Below, in pieces: positions 46,339 through 55,430 of a stretch of DNA of 64,000 bases. The DNA is from Paraburkholderia phytofirmans PsJN (GTDB lineage Bacteria; Pseudomonadota; Gammaproteobacteria; Burkholderiales; Burkholderiaceae), in NCBI RefSeq assembly GCF_000020125.1, contig NC_010681.1, forward strand, positions 1,426,001 to 1,490,000, read 5' to 3'. Below the pieces are notes generated by a model, which did no database searches, was not told the origin of the DNA, and was given only the letters and a program-made list of their open reading frames with translations. A program made the position numbers and the translations under genes. Every line of letters begins with the position of its first letter. Within the stretch, counting starts at the first letter, position 1.

Positions 46339-46346
46339 TACAGTTC

Positions 46347-46386
46347 GTAAGGACGACCTTGCGGTTTCACGAACGGGGACGGCCCC
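46347..46386 (+). promoter_or_regulatory. Guanidine-II (mini-ykkC) riboswitch
   Basis: It consists of two small hairpins. The first is GTAAGG-ACGA-CCTTGC (46347-46362, with one G-U pair). The second is GGGG-ACGG-CCCC (46375-46386). Both loops fit ACGR, the defining guanidine-binding loop of this class, and the linker is about 12 bases. A GGAG ribosome site (46396-46399) follows 9 bases after the second stem, before the ATG at 46408. Guanidine binding should pair the two loops and free the ribosome site (translational control). The gene behind it is a guanidinium exporter, exactly the usual partner. Confidence 0.9.
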
Positions 46387-46407
46387 ATCTGACCATGGAG
46401 CTGTCTC

Positions 46408-46728
46408 ATGTCCTGGATTCTTCTGTTAATTGCCGGTTTGCTCGAAATCGCGTGGGCCGCCGGTCTCAAAACCTCCGATGGTTTCACCCGCCTGTGGCCG
46501 TCCGTGTTCACAATCGTGACGGCGCTCGGCAGCTTCGTGCTGCTCGCCATGGCCATGCGTCAGCTGCCGCTCGGCACGGCGTACGCGGTATGGACGGGAA
46601 TCGGCGCGGTCGGCGCGTTCATCTTCGGAATCGTGGTGATGGGTGAGGCGTTGACCGTCGCGCGAGTGGCCAGCGCGGCGCTGATCGTGATCGGATTGAT
46701 CGGCCTGAAGCTGTCTTCCGGGCATTGA
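46408..46728 (+). CDS. gdx: Guanidinium exporter (Gdx/SugE, SMR family)
   Basis: The protein has 106 residues and four membrane helices. The family Glu is in helix 1 ([13 protein letters not shown], near residue 13), and [16 protein letters not shown] is in helix 3. This is the SugE/Gdx branch of small multidrug resistance transporters, which export guanidinium in exchange for protons and not large drugs. The upstream guanidine-II riboswitch strongly supports this substrate. It works as an antiparallel dimer in the inner membrane. It ends in a hairpin that overlaps the stop codon. Confidence 0.95.
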   Translation: MSWILLLIAGLLEIAWAAGLKTSDGFTRLWPSVFTIVTALGSFVLLAMAMRQLPLGTAYAVWTGIGAVGAFIFGIVVMGEALTVARVASAALIVIGLIGLKLSSGH

Positions 46729-46783
46729 GCCCGGCATTTCGACCTACTGCCGGGCGTCTTTACCCAATCCGGGTGCGCCCGGC
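46718..46783 (+). terminator. GC-rich hairpins after the guanidinium exporter gene
   Basis: CCGGGC-attga-GCCCGG (46718-46734) spans the stop. A second, nested hairpin, GCCGGGCG...CGCCCGGC (46749-46783) with an inner ACCC/GGGT, follows. Neither has a T-run, so termination is only likely. Confidence 0.4.
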
Positions 46784-46844
46784 CCGCGCCTTCAATCAAG
46801 CCGGCCAATTATTCGCCGCTCTGCGTTCTGCGAATTAAGGTGGC

Positions 46845-46850
46845 TATAAT
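46845..46850 (+). promoter_or_regulatory. Candidate -10 box upstream of DUF4126 gene
   Basis: TATAAT lies in ggtggctataatgagatc, about 137 bases before the start codon, giving a long untranslated leader. No convincing -35 is seen. Confidence 0.35.
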
Positions 46851-46986
46851 GAGATCGAATCCAACCTGAAATTGTCCGCGGCCCATTTGGCGCGACCGGC
46901 TTGGCGCGGGTCTGACGACTTCGATGCGCGGCCCCATTCGTGGCCCGTCGTAGCGCCCGGCACGCACAGCGCGCCTGGAGGCGGCC

Positions 46987-47598
46987 ATGCTTGAATCACT
47001 TTCGCTCGCGGCGGGCCTCTCATGGGGCAGCGGCCTGCGCCTCTACCTGACGGTCCTGCTGGCCGGCGTGTTCGCCCGGCTCGGCCTTGTCCATCTTCCC
47101 GATACGCTGTCCGCGTTGTCCTCTCCGTGGGTGATCGGCGTGGCGGGCGTGCTCACAGTCACCGAATTTCTCGCCGACAAGATCCCCGCGTTCGATTCGC
47201 TGTGGGACGCGGTCCATACCTTCATCCGTATTCCGGCCGGCGCGGTGCTGGCCGCCGGCGCGCTAGGCCATGCCGATCCGGCGCTGCTGACGGTGGCCGC
47301 GCTCGCGGGCGGCACGCTGGCGGGCACCGCGCACCTCGCGAAAGCGGGCACACGCGCGTTGATCAATTTGTCACCGGAACCGGTCTCGAATGTGGTGACC
47401 TCGACTGCTGAAGACGGACTCGTGTTCGGCGGCATGCTGCTCGCGCTGTTCGTGCCGCTCGTTTTTCTGGTGTTGATGATCGGTTTCCTGATGCTGGCCG
47501 GCTGGGCGTTGCCGCGGCTTTGGCGTGGGGTGCAGGGCGGTTTTCGCGGCATGGCGACGCACATGGTGTCGCGCTTCGCCAGGAGCAGGCACGATTGA
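46987..47598 (+). CDS. DUF4126 membrane protein
   Basis: The protein has 203 residues with five or six hydrophobic segments. The opening SLSLAAGLSWGSGLRLYLTV, the LADKIPAFDSLWDAVHTFIR motif (about 62-81) and the NLSPEPVSNVVTSTAED motif fit the DUF4126 family of inner-membrane proteins with unknown function. GGAG lies 9 bases before the ATG at 46987. Its stop is near a possible TTG start of the next gene (TTGA overlap), so the two may be coupled. Confidence 0.85.
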   Translation: MLESLSLAAGLSWGSGLRLYLTVLLAGVFARLGLVHLPDTLSALSSPWVIGVAGVLTVTEFLADKIPAFDSLWDAVHTFIRIPAGAVLAAGALGHADPALLTVAALAGGTLAGTAHLAKAGTRALINLSPEPVSNVVTSTAEDGLVFGGMLLALFVPLVFLVLMIGFLMLAGWALPRLWRGVQGGFRGMATHMVSRFARSRHD

Positions 47599-47663
47599 GC
47601 GATACGGTACGGGGTTCCACGGCGCACAGAGCTTTACCGGTGACGACGCGCCGGTTCGGCGGC

Positions 47664-50180
47664 ATGGATCTGGTGCGCCAGTCCATTCGCATGACGTCGC
47701 GCGACTGGCGCGCGGGCGAGCTGACCATGCTGCTGCTGGCGCTGGTACTCGCCGTGGCGGCTTTGTCGAGTGTCGGCTTTCTGGCTGACCGTCTGCATCA
47801 GGGGCTCGAGCGCGACGCACGGCGCATGATCGCCGCCGACTTCATCGTGCGGGCCGATCATCCGGTCGATCCGCAATTCGCCGCGCAGGCCAAGGCGCTC
47901 GGCCTGAAGACCGCCAGCACGGCGATCTTTCCCAGCATGATCAATTCGACCGGCACGCAGCCGGTCTCGCGGCTCGCCGCCATCAAGGCGGTCTCGCCGG
48001 GTTACCCGTTGCGCGGCGCGTTGCGCATTGCGCCGGCGCCGGGCGCGGCGGACCACCCGGCGCAGTCGATTCCGCCGCCGGGCGTCGTGTGGGTCGATCA
48101 GGCGCTGCTCGATGCGTTGAAGGTGCGTGTCGGCGATCGCGTGAAAGTCGGCGGTCGCGATTTCATGATCGGCGCGGTGATCACGCGCGAACTCGACCGC
48201 GGTTTCTCGTTCGTCAACTTCTCGCCGCGCCTGATGCTGCGTGCCGACGACGTGCCGTCCACCGGCCTCGTCACCTACGGCAGCCGCGTAACGTACCGCC
48301 TGCTGGTCGCGGGCACGGACGAGTCGGTGGCGCGCTTCGCGCAGTTCGCGCATGAGCGCGTGGACGGCGGCAAGATGCGCGGCGTCGCGCTCGAATCGTT
48401 GCAGGACGGCCAGCCGCAAGTGCGTCAGACGCTCGATCGCGCGAGCCACTTCCTTACGCTCGTCTCGCTGCTCACCGCGTTGCTGGCGGCCGTGGCGATT
48501 GCGATGGCCGCGCATCGGTATATGCGCCGGCATCTGGACGGCTGCGCGGCGATGCGTTGCCTCGGCGCCAGCCAGTCGACTTTGCGTGCGCTTTTCACGC
48601 TCGAATTCGTCGGGCTCGGTTTGATCGGCGGCGCGCTTGGTGTGGCGCTCGGTTTTCTCGGGCATCTCGCGTTGCTCACGTGGCTCGGCAGTCTGATCGA
48701 TGTCGTGCTCCCCTATCCGACGGCGTGGCCGGCACTCGAAGGCATCGCGGCCGGTCTCGTGCTGCTGCTGGGCTTCGCCTTGCCGCCGCTGTTGCCGCTC
48801 ACGCGCGTGCCGCCGGTGCGCGTGCTGCGCCGCGAATGGGGCGAAGCGGGGCGCACGGCGTGGGCCGCCTACGCGCTCGGCATCGCGCTGTTCGCCGCGC
48901 TGCTGATCATCGCGGCGGGCGAACTGAAGCTCGGCGGAATCGTGGCGGGCGGCTTTGCGGGCGGGATGCTGGTGTTCGCGTGCATCGCGCGGCTGGCGCT
49001 GTGGGGCGCGGCGCGCGTCGTGCGCAGCGAGCGCGTGAATGCGAGCATCGGCTGGCGTTATGCGCTGGCGTCGCTCGAACGGCGCAGCAGCGCGAGCGCG
49101 TTGCAGATCACCGCGCTCGGCATCGGCCTGATGTGCCTGTTGCTGATCGCGATGACGCGCAACGACCTCGTGGCCGGCTGGCGCAAATCGACGCCGCCCG
49201 ATGCGCCGAACGAATTTATCATCGACATCCAGCCCGATCAGCGCGACGCGGTCACGCAGTACCTGAGCACGCACGGCGTGCCCGGCACGGTGCTCGCGCC
49301 GATGGTGCGCGGACGGCTGACGGCGATCAACGGCAAGCCGGTCAACCCCGATTCGTTCAAGGGCGACGACGCCAAGCGTCTGGTGGATCGCGAATTCAAT
49401 CTCTCGTACACGACCGAGCTGCCCGACGACAACCGCCTCGCAGCCGGCACCTGGTACGGCGACACGACAACGCCGCAGATTTCGATCGAGCAGGGACTCG
49501 CCAAGCTGATCAACGTGAAGCCCGGCGACATGCTGCGTTTCGACGTGACCGGCTTGCAGATCGACGCGCCGGTCACGAGTGTGCGCAAGCTCGACTGGGG
49601 TTCGTTCAAGGTCAACTTTTTCGTGCTGATGCCGCCTGCCGCGCTGCAGGATTTCCCGGCGACGTTCATCACGAGTTTCCATTTGCCGCAGGAAAAACAG
49701 TCGACCATCGACGGCCTGATCGCCGCCTATCCGAACCTCACGGCCATCGACACCGGTCCGATTCTCGCGCAGGTGCAGCGCGTGTTGCAGCAGGTGATCG
49801 GCGCGGTGCAATTCCTGTTCGCGTTCACGCTCGCGGCGGGCGTGCTCGTGCTGTACGCGGCGCTCGCCGGCACGCGCGATGAGCGTATGCGAGAATCCGC
49901 GCTGCTGCGCGCGCTGGGCGCGTCGCATCGCCAGGTGCGGGCGGTGCAGGTCGCCGAGTTCGTCGCGGTGGGTGCATTGGCGGGCTTGATGGCGGCGGCC
50001 GGCGCGCAGGCCATCGGCTATGTGCTGGCAACGCGCGTGTTCGAGTTCTATCTGAGTTTCAATCCCTGGTTGTTGCCCGCGGGCATTGCCGCCGGCATCG
50101 CGTGCGCCGGTGTGGGCGGCTGGCTGAGCCTGCGGCATGTGCTGGCGCGGCCCGCGTTGCAATCGTTGCGGGACGCGTGA
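47664..50180 (+). CDS. FtsX-type ABC transporter permease (YbbP-like)
   Basis: The protein has 838 residues from ATG 47664; a TTG at 47595 or a GTG at 47640 is also possible. It has about ten membrane helices in two FtsX-like halves, with a large periplasmic domain in each. One helix precedes residue 50, three fall at about 245-390, and a C-terminal set ends after SLRHVLARP. The EARRM-type coupling segment HRYMRRHLDGCAAMRCLGAS and its repeat ESALLRALGASHRQVRA near 740 are seen. Permeases of this type need a separate ATPase (LolD/YbbA-like), which is not in the window. Probable role: lipoprotein or lipid handling, not proven. Confidence 0.88.
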   Translation: MDLVRQSIRMTSRDWRAGELTMLLLALVLAVAALSSVGFLADRLHQGLERDARRMIAADFIVRADHPVDPQFAAQAKALGLKTASTAIFPSMINSTGTQPVSRLAAIKAVSPGYPLRGALRIAPAPGAADHPAQSIPPPGVVWVDQALLDALKVRVGDRVKVGGRDFMIGAVITRELDRGFSFVNFSPRLMLRADDVPSTGLVTYGSRVTYRLLVAGTDESVARFAQFAHERVDGGKMRGVALESLQDGQPQVRQTLDRASHFLTLVSLLTALLAAVAIAMAAHRYMRRHLDGCAAMRCLGASQSTLRALFTLEFVGLGLIGGALGVALGFLGHLALLTWLGSLIDVVLPYPTAWPALEGIAAGLVLLLGFALPPLLPLTRVPPVRVLRREWGEAGRTAWAAYALGIALFAALLIIAAGELKLGGIVAGGFAGGMLVFACIARLALWGAARVVRSERVNASIGWRYALASLERRSSASALQITALGIGLMCLLLIAMTRNDLVAGWRKSTPPDAPNEFIIDIQPDQRDAVTQYLSTHGVPGTVLAPMVRGRLTAINGKPVNPDSFKGDDAKRLVDREFNLSYTTELPDDNRLAAGTWYGDTTTPQISIEQGLAKLINVKPGDMLRFDVTGLQIDAPVTSVRKLDWGSFKVNFFVLMPPAALQDFPATFITSFHLPQEKQSTIDGLIAAYPNLTAIDTGPILAQVQRVLQQVIGAVQFLFAFTLAAGVLVLYAALAGTRDERMRESALLRALGASHRQVRAVQVAEFVAVGALAGLMAAAGAQAIGYVLATRVFEFYLSFNPWLLPAGIAAGIACAGVGGWLSLRHVLARPALQSLRDA

Positions 50181-50206
50181 ATTTTCTTATCGGTTGGTGA
50201 GCAGGT

Positions 50207-50620
50207 ATGAGTGATTTGAACGACGAGGTGTCTGCGGCGCAGCCGACGGCCTTCGAACTGGTGGGCGGCGAAGCGCGTGTGCGCGAACTGGTCGACCGTT
50301 TTTACGATCTGATGGATCTCGAAGCGGACTTCGCCGGAATCCGCGCGTTGCATCCCGAATCGCTCGACGGTTCGCGCGACAAGTTCTTCTGGTTTCTGTG
50401 CGGCTGGATGGGCGGCCCCGATCATTACATCAGCCGCTTCGGTCATCCGCGTTTGCGCGCGCGGCATCTGCCGTTCGCGATCGCGTCCAGCGAGCGCGAT
50501 CAGTGGCTCAGATGCATGGCGTGGGCAATGGAAGATGTCGGTCTCGACGAGCCGCTGAGGGAGCGCCTGCTCGGCTCGTTCTTCGAAACAGCTGACTGGA
50601 TGCGCAACCGGAATGGCTAA
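50207..50620 (+). CDS. Group II truncated hemoglobin
   Basis: The protein has 137 residues. The trHb2 pattern is clear: FELVGGEARVRELVDRFYD (A/B helix), FFWFLCGWMGGPDHY (E helix), proximal His in RARHLPFAI, and the group-II Trp in RDQWLRCM. Heme is needed for oxygen, nitric oxide or peroxide chemistry. It overlaps the next gene by 8 bp. It is cytoplasmic. Confidence 0.92.
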   Translation: MSDLNDEVSAAQPTAFELVGGEARVRELVDRFYDLMDLEADFAGIRALHPESLDGSRDKFFWFLCGWMGGPDHYISRFGHPRLRARHLPFAIASSERDQWLRCMAWAMEDVGLDEPLRERLLGSFFETADWMRNRNG

Positions 50621-51242
50621 CGGGTTGGACTCGGGCCAGCTTTGCGCTGAATACGCTTGTTTGCCTACGGAAGCGCGGGAGGTTCTCGACTGCTGGTTCG
50701 GCATACCCGGCACGCCGGAGTACGACACCGAGCGCAAAATCTGGTTCTCACGCAATGCGGCTTTCGACGCGATGTTGCGGGAACGCTTCGGTGCGTTGAT
50801 CGACATGGCACGCGAATCCATGCTCGATAGCTGGACGCAAACACCGCTCGGCGCGCTGGCGCTCGTCATCGTGCTGGATCAGTTCTCGCGCAATTGCCAT
50901 CGCAATACAGCGCGCGCGTTTGCGGCTGACCAGAAAGCCTTGCGTATCGCGCAGCAGATGATCGCGAGCGGGGCTGACCGCTTGTTGCCTACCGCGCATC
51001 ATCGTGCGTTCGCTTATCTGCCGTTCGAGCACGACGAAACACCTGGGAGCCAGCGTGAGTCGCTGCGTCTATTCGAACAGTTAAAAGCGGAGCCGGGCGG
51101 CAAATCGTATTACCGGTTCGCGGTGCGGCACGCGGAAATCATCGAGCGTTTCGGGCGCTTTCCGCATCGCAATGCGACGCTCGGGCGAACCTCGACGGCT
51201 GAAGAAATCGCCTTTCTGCGTACACCCGGCTCATCGTTTTAG
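50613..51242 (+). CDS. DUF924 family protein
   Basis: The protein has 209 residues. It shows the DUF924 pattern EVLDCWFG, IWFSRNAAFDAMLRERFG, LALVIVLDQFSRNCHRNTA and HRAFAYLPFEHDE. It is a helical, TPR-like fold. The function is unknown. It is translationally coupled to the truncated hemoglobin gene by overlap, so the two are probably used together. Confidence 0.9.
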   Translation: MANGLDSGQLCAEYACLPTEAREVLDCWFGIPGTPEYDTERKIWFSRNAAFDAMLRERFGALIDMARESMLDSWTQTPLGALALVIVLDQFSRNCHRNTARAFAADQKALRIAQQMIASGADRLLPTAHHRAFAYLPFEHDETPGSQRESLRLFEQLKAEPGGKSYYRFAVRHAEIIERFGRFPHRNATLGRTSTAEEIAFLRTPGSSF

Positions 51243-51406
51243 GCGCGCAGCGCCCCGTGCTATGCGTCGATCGCCGCTCTCGCGGCGCTTGGCGCAAGCA
51301 CGCAAATCACGCCAGTACATTCGCCTCACCCGCGCAAGGCAAGGCGGCCGCTCGTGCATGAGCGCGGCCGGTTATAACGAGAAAAAGCGGGAAGCGAGCT
51401 GACGCC

Positions 51407-52153
51407 TTAGCGTCCGCCGGACACGTCGAGCAGCGCGCCCGTCACATACGAGGCGGCATCGCTCAACAACCATACGATGGTCTCGGCCACTTCGTCGGCC
51501 GTGCCGGGGCGGCCCAGCGGTGTGGTCGCGCCGAGTTGCGCGGCGCGTTCGGGCTTGCCGCCGCTCGCATGAATCTCGGTATCGATGAGGCCAGGGCGCA
51601 CCGCGTTCACGCGCACGCCTTGCGGGCCGAGTTCCTTGGCGAGGCCGAGCGTCATCGTATCGACAGCGCCTTTCGAGCCGGCGTAGTCGACATATTCGTT
51701 CGGTGAACCAAGACGCGAAGCCGCGGACGACACGTTAACGATCACGCCGCCCGCGCCGCCTCGATCAGTCGACATGCGCCGCGCGGCTTCGCGCGCGCAC
51801 AGATACGCGCCCAGCACGTTGACGTCGAACATGCGCTTCAGGCGCGCGAGGTCCATGTCGGCAAGCTGGCTGGACGGCGCGACGATCCCGGCGTTATTGA
51901 CGAGCGCGTCGATCCGCCCGAACTTCTGCTGAAGCGCGTCGAACATGGCGAGCACGTCGGCTTCATTCGCGACGTCGCCGGCGATGGTCAGCGCGCGGCC
52001 GCCGGCGCGTTCCACTTCAGCGGCAGTATCTTGCGCGGCAGCGAGATTGCGCGCGTAATTCACGCCGACGAACCAGCCGCGCGCACCCAGCAAACGCGCG
52101 GTCGCGCGGCCAATGCCGCGGCTGCCACCGGTGATCAGAACGGTTTTCGTCAT
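51407..52153 (-). CDS. SDR-family oxidoreductase
   Basis: The protein has 248 residues from ATG 52153; the frame is open further upstream but lies in the next gene's 3' end. The NADP motif is TGGSRGIGRATARLLG. NNAG is at about 87, and catalytic Ser, Tyr and Lys are in VNVSSAASRLGS and YVDYAGSKGAVDT. This is a classical, complete active site. The substrate is not evident. It lies just after the LOG gene on the same strand (33 bp). Confidence 0.9.
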   Translation of the reverse strand: MTKTVLITGGSRGIGRATARLLGARGWFVGVNYARNLAAAQDTAAEVERAGGRALTIAGDVANEADVLAMFDALQQKFGRIDALVNNAGIVAPSSQLADMDLARLKRMFDVNVLGAYLCAREAARRMSTDRGGAGGVIVNVSSAASRLGSPNEYVDYAGSKGAVDTMTLGLAKELGPQGVRVNAVRPGLIDTEIHASGGKPERAAQLGATTPLGRPGTADEVAETIVWLLSDAASYVTGALLDVSGGR

Positions 52154-52185
52154 CGCAAACTCAGCAACCTTCAGGTTCGGAAAAG

Positions 52186-52770
52186 TCAGACCGCGTCGCG
52201 CTTGATCGCCCACTTGTCGCTGACGGGCGGCTGGTAGCGTTGCAGCTTGCCGATCAACCCGGCGGGATCGGCGTCGATCTGCAGGATGTCGAAATAGGTT
52301 TGGCGCATGAAACCTTCGTCGACCGTGTGCTGAAGCATGTTGATCAGCGGATCGTAGAAGCCGTCGATATTCAGCAGTGCCACCGCTTTCTGGTGATAGC
52401 CGAGTTGCGCCCACGTGTAGACTTCGAACAGCTCTTCGAGCGTGCCCGCGCCGCCCGGCATCGCGACGAACGCGTCGGACAGGTCGGCCATCATCTTCTT
52501 GCGATGATGCATGTCGGGCACCACGTGCAATTCGGTCAGGCCGTTATGGCCGACTTCCTTGTTGACCAGCAGCTCGGGAATCACGCCGATCGCGCGGCCG
52601 CCTTCGGCCATCACCGTGTCGGCGATCACGCCCATCAGGCCGACCTTGCCGCCGCCGTACACCAGCGCGAGATCGGCTTGCACCAGCGCGCGGCCGAAGG
52701 TGCGCGCCGCTTCCGCATACAACGGTTTGGCTCCGTTGGAAGAGCCGCAATACACACACACCGACTTCAT
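52186..52770 (-). CDS. LOG-family cytokinin-type phosphoribohydrolase
   Basis: The protein has 194 residues from ATG 52770. The TIGR00730/LOG signature is present: VCVYCGSSNGAKP, LVYGGGKVGLMGVIAD and the PGGAGTLEELFEVYTW motif. Such enzymes cleave ribose-phosphate from nucleotides (in plants, cytokinin nucleotides). In bacteria they act on purine or pyrimidine monophosphates. The gene starts right at the end of the TetR gene (a TTG two codons before the ATG overlaps its stop). Confidence 0.91.
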   Translation of the reverse strand: MKSVCVYCGSSNGAKPLYAEAARTFGRALVQADLALVYGGGKVGLMGVIADTVMAEGGRAIGVIPELLVNKEVGHNGLTELHVVPDMHHRKKMMADLSDAFVAMPGGAGTLEELFEVYTWAQLGYHQKAVALLNIDGFYDPLINMLQHTVDEGFMRQTYFDILQIDADPAGLIGKLQRYQPPVSDKWAIKRDAV

Positions 52771-52772
52771 GC

Positions 52773-53498
52773 TCAAACGTCCTTCGGTTCGTTGCGGGGC
52801 GCGGCGCCTTCCTTGGGCGGCAGGTAGTCGTAAAACTCGCGCTTGGGCAGCTTGCCCGACACGAGGTCGTCGAAAATCTGCCGCGAGCGGCCGCGCAGAT
52901 AGGGCGCCATGAGCGACACGATCTGCACGCTCACCTGATGCAGCTCCGCGCGAATCGCTTCCTGCTCGTTGTATTTGCGCGGGTTCATCACGAACTGATA
53001 CGAGAGCCAGTACGTGCCGATCACGCCGACGTTGGTGGCGATTACGTGAAGCTCTTCCGGCGTGACGACCATTTCGCCGTCGGCGACGAGTTGTTCGCAG
53101 AACTGGCTCGCGAAACGCACCTTGTGGCTGATGATCTGCTTGAAGTGCGTTTCAAGCGTGCGATTTCGCGCCAGCAGATCGTTCAGATCACGATACAGGA
53201 AACGATAACGCCAGGTGAAATCGACCATGTACTGCAGATACGACCACATTTCGTCGATGGTCGCGCGATGGTCGTCGGGGAAACGCAGACGCTTTTCGAT
53301 CTCCTGCTCGAACTGGCTGAAGATGCTGTTGATGATGTCGTCTTTGTTGCGGAAGTGGTAGTACAGGTTGCCTGGACTGATTTCCATTTCCTCGGCGATC
53401 GTCGTCGTCGTGACGTTCGGCTCGCCGATTTCGTTGAACAGCTTCAACGACAGCTCGAGAATCCGTTCGCGCGTGCGGCGGGGAGGTTTGGCTTCCAT
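52773..53498 (-). CDS. TetR-family regulator
   Basis: The protein has 241 residues. An N-terminal HTH (about 10-55) has TRERILELSLKLFNEIGEP and TTTIAEEMEISPGNLYYHFR. The C-terminal part is long and helical, matching the TetR_C PF13972-like group (MVDFTWRYRFLYRDLNDLL). The last 20 residues carry a charged tail. The LOG gene is directly coupled downstream, so the regulator probably acts on it or on its own promoter. The ligand is unknown. Confidence 0.88.
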   Translation of the reverse strand: MEAKPPRRTRERILELSLKLFNEIGEPNVTTTTIAEEMEISPGNLYYHFRNKDDIINSIFSQFEQEIEKRLRFPDDHRATIDEMWSYLQYMVDFTWRYRFLYRDLNDLLARNRTLETHFKQIISHKVRFASQFCEQLVADGEMVVTPEELHVIATNVGVIGTYWLSYQFVMNPRKYNEQEAIRAELHQVSVQIVSLMAPYLRGRSRQIFDDLVSGKLPKREFYDYLPPKEGAAPRNEPKDV

Positions 53499-53703
53499 GT
53501 CGTCCGGCCCTGGTTACGCCGGGCTGGGGCACACGGCGGCGAGCCGCTCTTTGCGTGATCCGCCCGGACGCGGTTGGTGTATCGGACGATTATAAACCGA
53601 GCGTTCTAATACCAAGCGGATAGTCAGGGTTTTCATTCCTCGCGACGCTTCGCGCGTCGATCGAACGCGCCTGTACGGCGTTAAAACAGCCTGCCGCGCG
53701 CCT

Positions 53704-54342
53704 TCACAGCCATGCCTCGACCCAATGCGCGACGAGCGGCCCGACGATCAGCAGCCACGTCATCAGGCACATGCCGAGCGCGACCATCACAGCCGCGCTG
53801 CCGAGATCCTTCGCGCGGCGCGAGAGTTCGTGGCGTTCGAGTGAAATCCGGTCGATGGCCGCTTCCACGCTCGAATTCAGCAACTCGACGATCAGCACGA
53901 GCAGCACCGAACCGAGCAGCAACACGCGCGACACCGGCTCGACGGGCACCAGCACGCCGCAGGGAATCAGGATCGCGGCAAGCGTGAGTTCCTGACGAAA
54001 CGCGCTTTCCTCGCGGATCGCGACGCGAAAGCCCGCGAGCGAATTTTTCATCGCGTGCCAGGCGCGCGTGAGGCCGCGATTGCCTTTGTAGGGATTGAAA
54101 GGCAATGGCGCGAACGGATCGTCGGGGCTGAGGGGTTCGTTCTGCGTGTCGTGTTGCGTGACGTTTTGTTGCGTGCCATTCGCGTCGTTCAAACCATGCG
54201 CGTGATCTGCATGATTCGCCGTGCCTGGCTCGTGCACGTCGTCGAACGGTTCGATGCTTGCGGTGTGGTTGTCGTTGTCGGTATCGACGGCACGCAGCGC
54301 GCCGTTCGGCGCGCGCCCCACGGTGGATGGTCTGGTTCGCAT
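53704..54342 (-). CDS. dgkA: Diacylglycerol kinase with long N-terminal extension
   Basis: The protein has 212 residues. The C-terminal 130 form DgkA: NRGLTRAWHAMKNSLAGFR, EESAFRQELTLAA, IVELLNSSVEAAIDRIS (the conserved Glu-containing motif), KDLGSAAVMVA and three membrane helices. It phosphorylates diacylglycerol in the inner membrane. The first 80 residues are unusual: Asn/Asp/His/Thr-rich and unlike the normal 120-residue enzyme. The ATG at 54342 is the first good start after the glycosyltransferase stop at 54363; a shorter form starting later is possible. Confidence 0.87.
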   Translation of the reverse strand: MRTRPSTVGRAPNGALRAVDTDNDNHTASIEPFDDVHEPGTANHADHAHGLNDANGTQQNVTQHDTQNEPLSPDDPFAPLPFNPYKGNRGLTRAWHAMKNSLAGFRVAIREESAFRQELTLAAILIPCGVLVPVEPVSRVLLLGSVLLVLIVELLNSSVEAAIDRISLERHELSRRAKDLGSAAVMVALGMCLMTWLLIVGPLVAHWVEAWL

Positions 54343-54362
54343 GGACGGCTCGGCACACCGCG

Positions 54363-55394
54363 TCACGCGGCGGCGCTTTCCTCGCGATACGAGGCGCGCG
54401 GCAGCGGCTTCAGATGCGCGGCGAATTGCTCGGAGGCCGCCGCCCACGAGAAGCGTTCGGCCCACGCGCGCGCATGGTTGCGGTCGATCTTCAAGGCTTC
54501 GAGGCAGGCTTCGCGCAGATCTTCATGCATCGCGCCCGCGCCGCCGTCGCCGAGCACATCGATCGGGCCGGTGACCGGATACGCCGCGACCGGCGTGCCG
54601 CAGGCGAGCGCTTCGAGCAGCACGAGCCCGAACGTGTCGGTGCGGCTCGGGAACACGAAGACGTCCGCCGCCGCATAGACCTTCGCCAACTCGGCCTGCG
54701 TCAGCACACCCAAATAATTCGCTTGCGGATAGCGCGACTTCAGTTCGGCGAGTGCCGGACCTTCACCTGCGACCCACTTCGAACCGGGCAGATCGAGCTT
54801 CAGAAACGCCTCGACGTTTTTCTCGACTGCCACACGTCCCACGTAGAGAAAGATCGGGCGCGCGCTGTTGAGCACCTTCGAGTCCATCTGATGGAAGATG
54901 TCCAGGTCGACACCGCGCGTCCAAAGCACGACGTTGGTAAAGCCGAATTTTTCGAGGTCGGCTTTGACGACCGGCGTAGGCGCCATCACGGCCAGCGACG
55001 GCTTGTGAAACCAGTGCAGGAACTTGTAGGTCGCGGCGAGCGGAATGCCGAAACGCGCCTGCACGTACTCCGGAAAACGCGTGTGATAAGCGGTGGTGAA
55101 CGGCAGCTTGTGCTGGATCGCGTAGGCGCGCGCGGCCATGCCGAGCGGACCCTCAGTGGCGATGTGCAAGGCGTCGGGCGAGAACGCGTCGATACGTTCG
55201 CGCAGTTTGCGGCGCGGCAGCAGCGAGAGGCGGATCTCCGGATAAGTCGGGCAAGGGATCGTCTTGAATTCGAGCGGCGTCAGCAGATCGACGTGATGGC
55301 CGAGCGCGCTGAGTTCGCGCGTGGTGTTTTTCAGCGTGCGCACGACGCCATTGACCTGCGGTTCCCATGCGTCGGTGACGATCATGATCTTCAT
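54363..55394 (-). CDS. Glycosyltransferase family 1/4 (MgtA-like)
   Basis: The protein has 343 residues. The GT-B fold opens with MKIMIVTDAWEPQVNGVV, followed by LHIATEGPLGMAARAYA, RGVDLDIF, FLYVGRVAVEKNVEAFL and a C-terminal EX7E-like DTFGLVLLEALACG. It resembles the alpha-mannosyltransferase MgtA group that uses nucleotide sugars on a lipid acceptor. It lies between an LpxH-like phosphoesterase and DgkA on one strand, which suggests an envelope glycolipid pathway. The actual sugar and acceptor are not visible. Confidence 0.9.
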   Translation of the reverse strand: MKIMIVTDAWEPQVNGVVRTLKNTTRELSALGHHVDLLTPLEFKTIPCPTYPEIRLSLLPRRKLRERIDAFSPDALHIATEGPLGMAARAYAIQHKLPFTTAYHTRFPEYVQARFGIPLAATYKFLHWFHKPSLAVMAPTPVVKADLEKFGFTNVVLWTRGVDLDIFHQMDSKVLNSARPIFLYVGRVAVEKNVEAFLKLDLPGSKWVAGEGPALAELKSRYPQANYLGVLTQAELAKVYAAADVFVFPSRTDTFGLVLLEALACGTPVAAYPVTGPIDVLGDGGAGAMHEDLREACLEALKIDRNHARAWAERFSWAAASEQFAAHLKPLPRASYREESAAA

Positions 55395-55430
55395 CGGTTT
55401 CGGCCCAATAGAGGAGTTGACAAGCAGGGA

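Noticed and set aside
47634..50162. 842-codon open frame on the minus strand
   Set aside because: It is antisense to the ABC permease; low-complexity Arg/Gln/His content; no domain.
53560..53640. Possible TetR operator near ACCGAGCGTTCTAATACC
   Set aside because: The halves do not form an inverted repeat of more than four bases.
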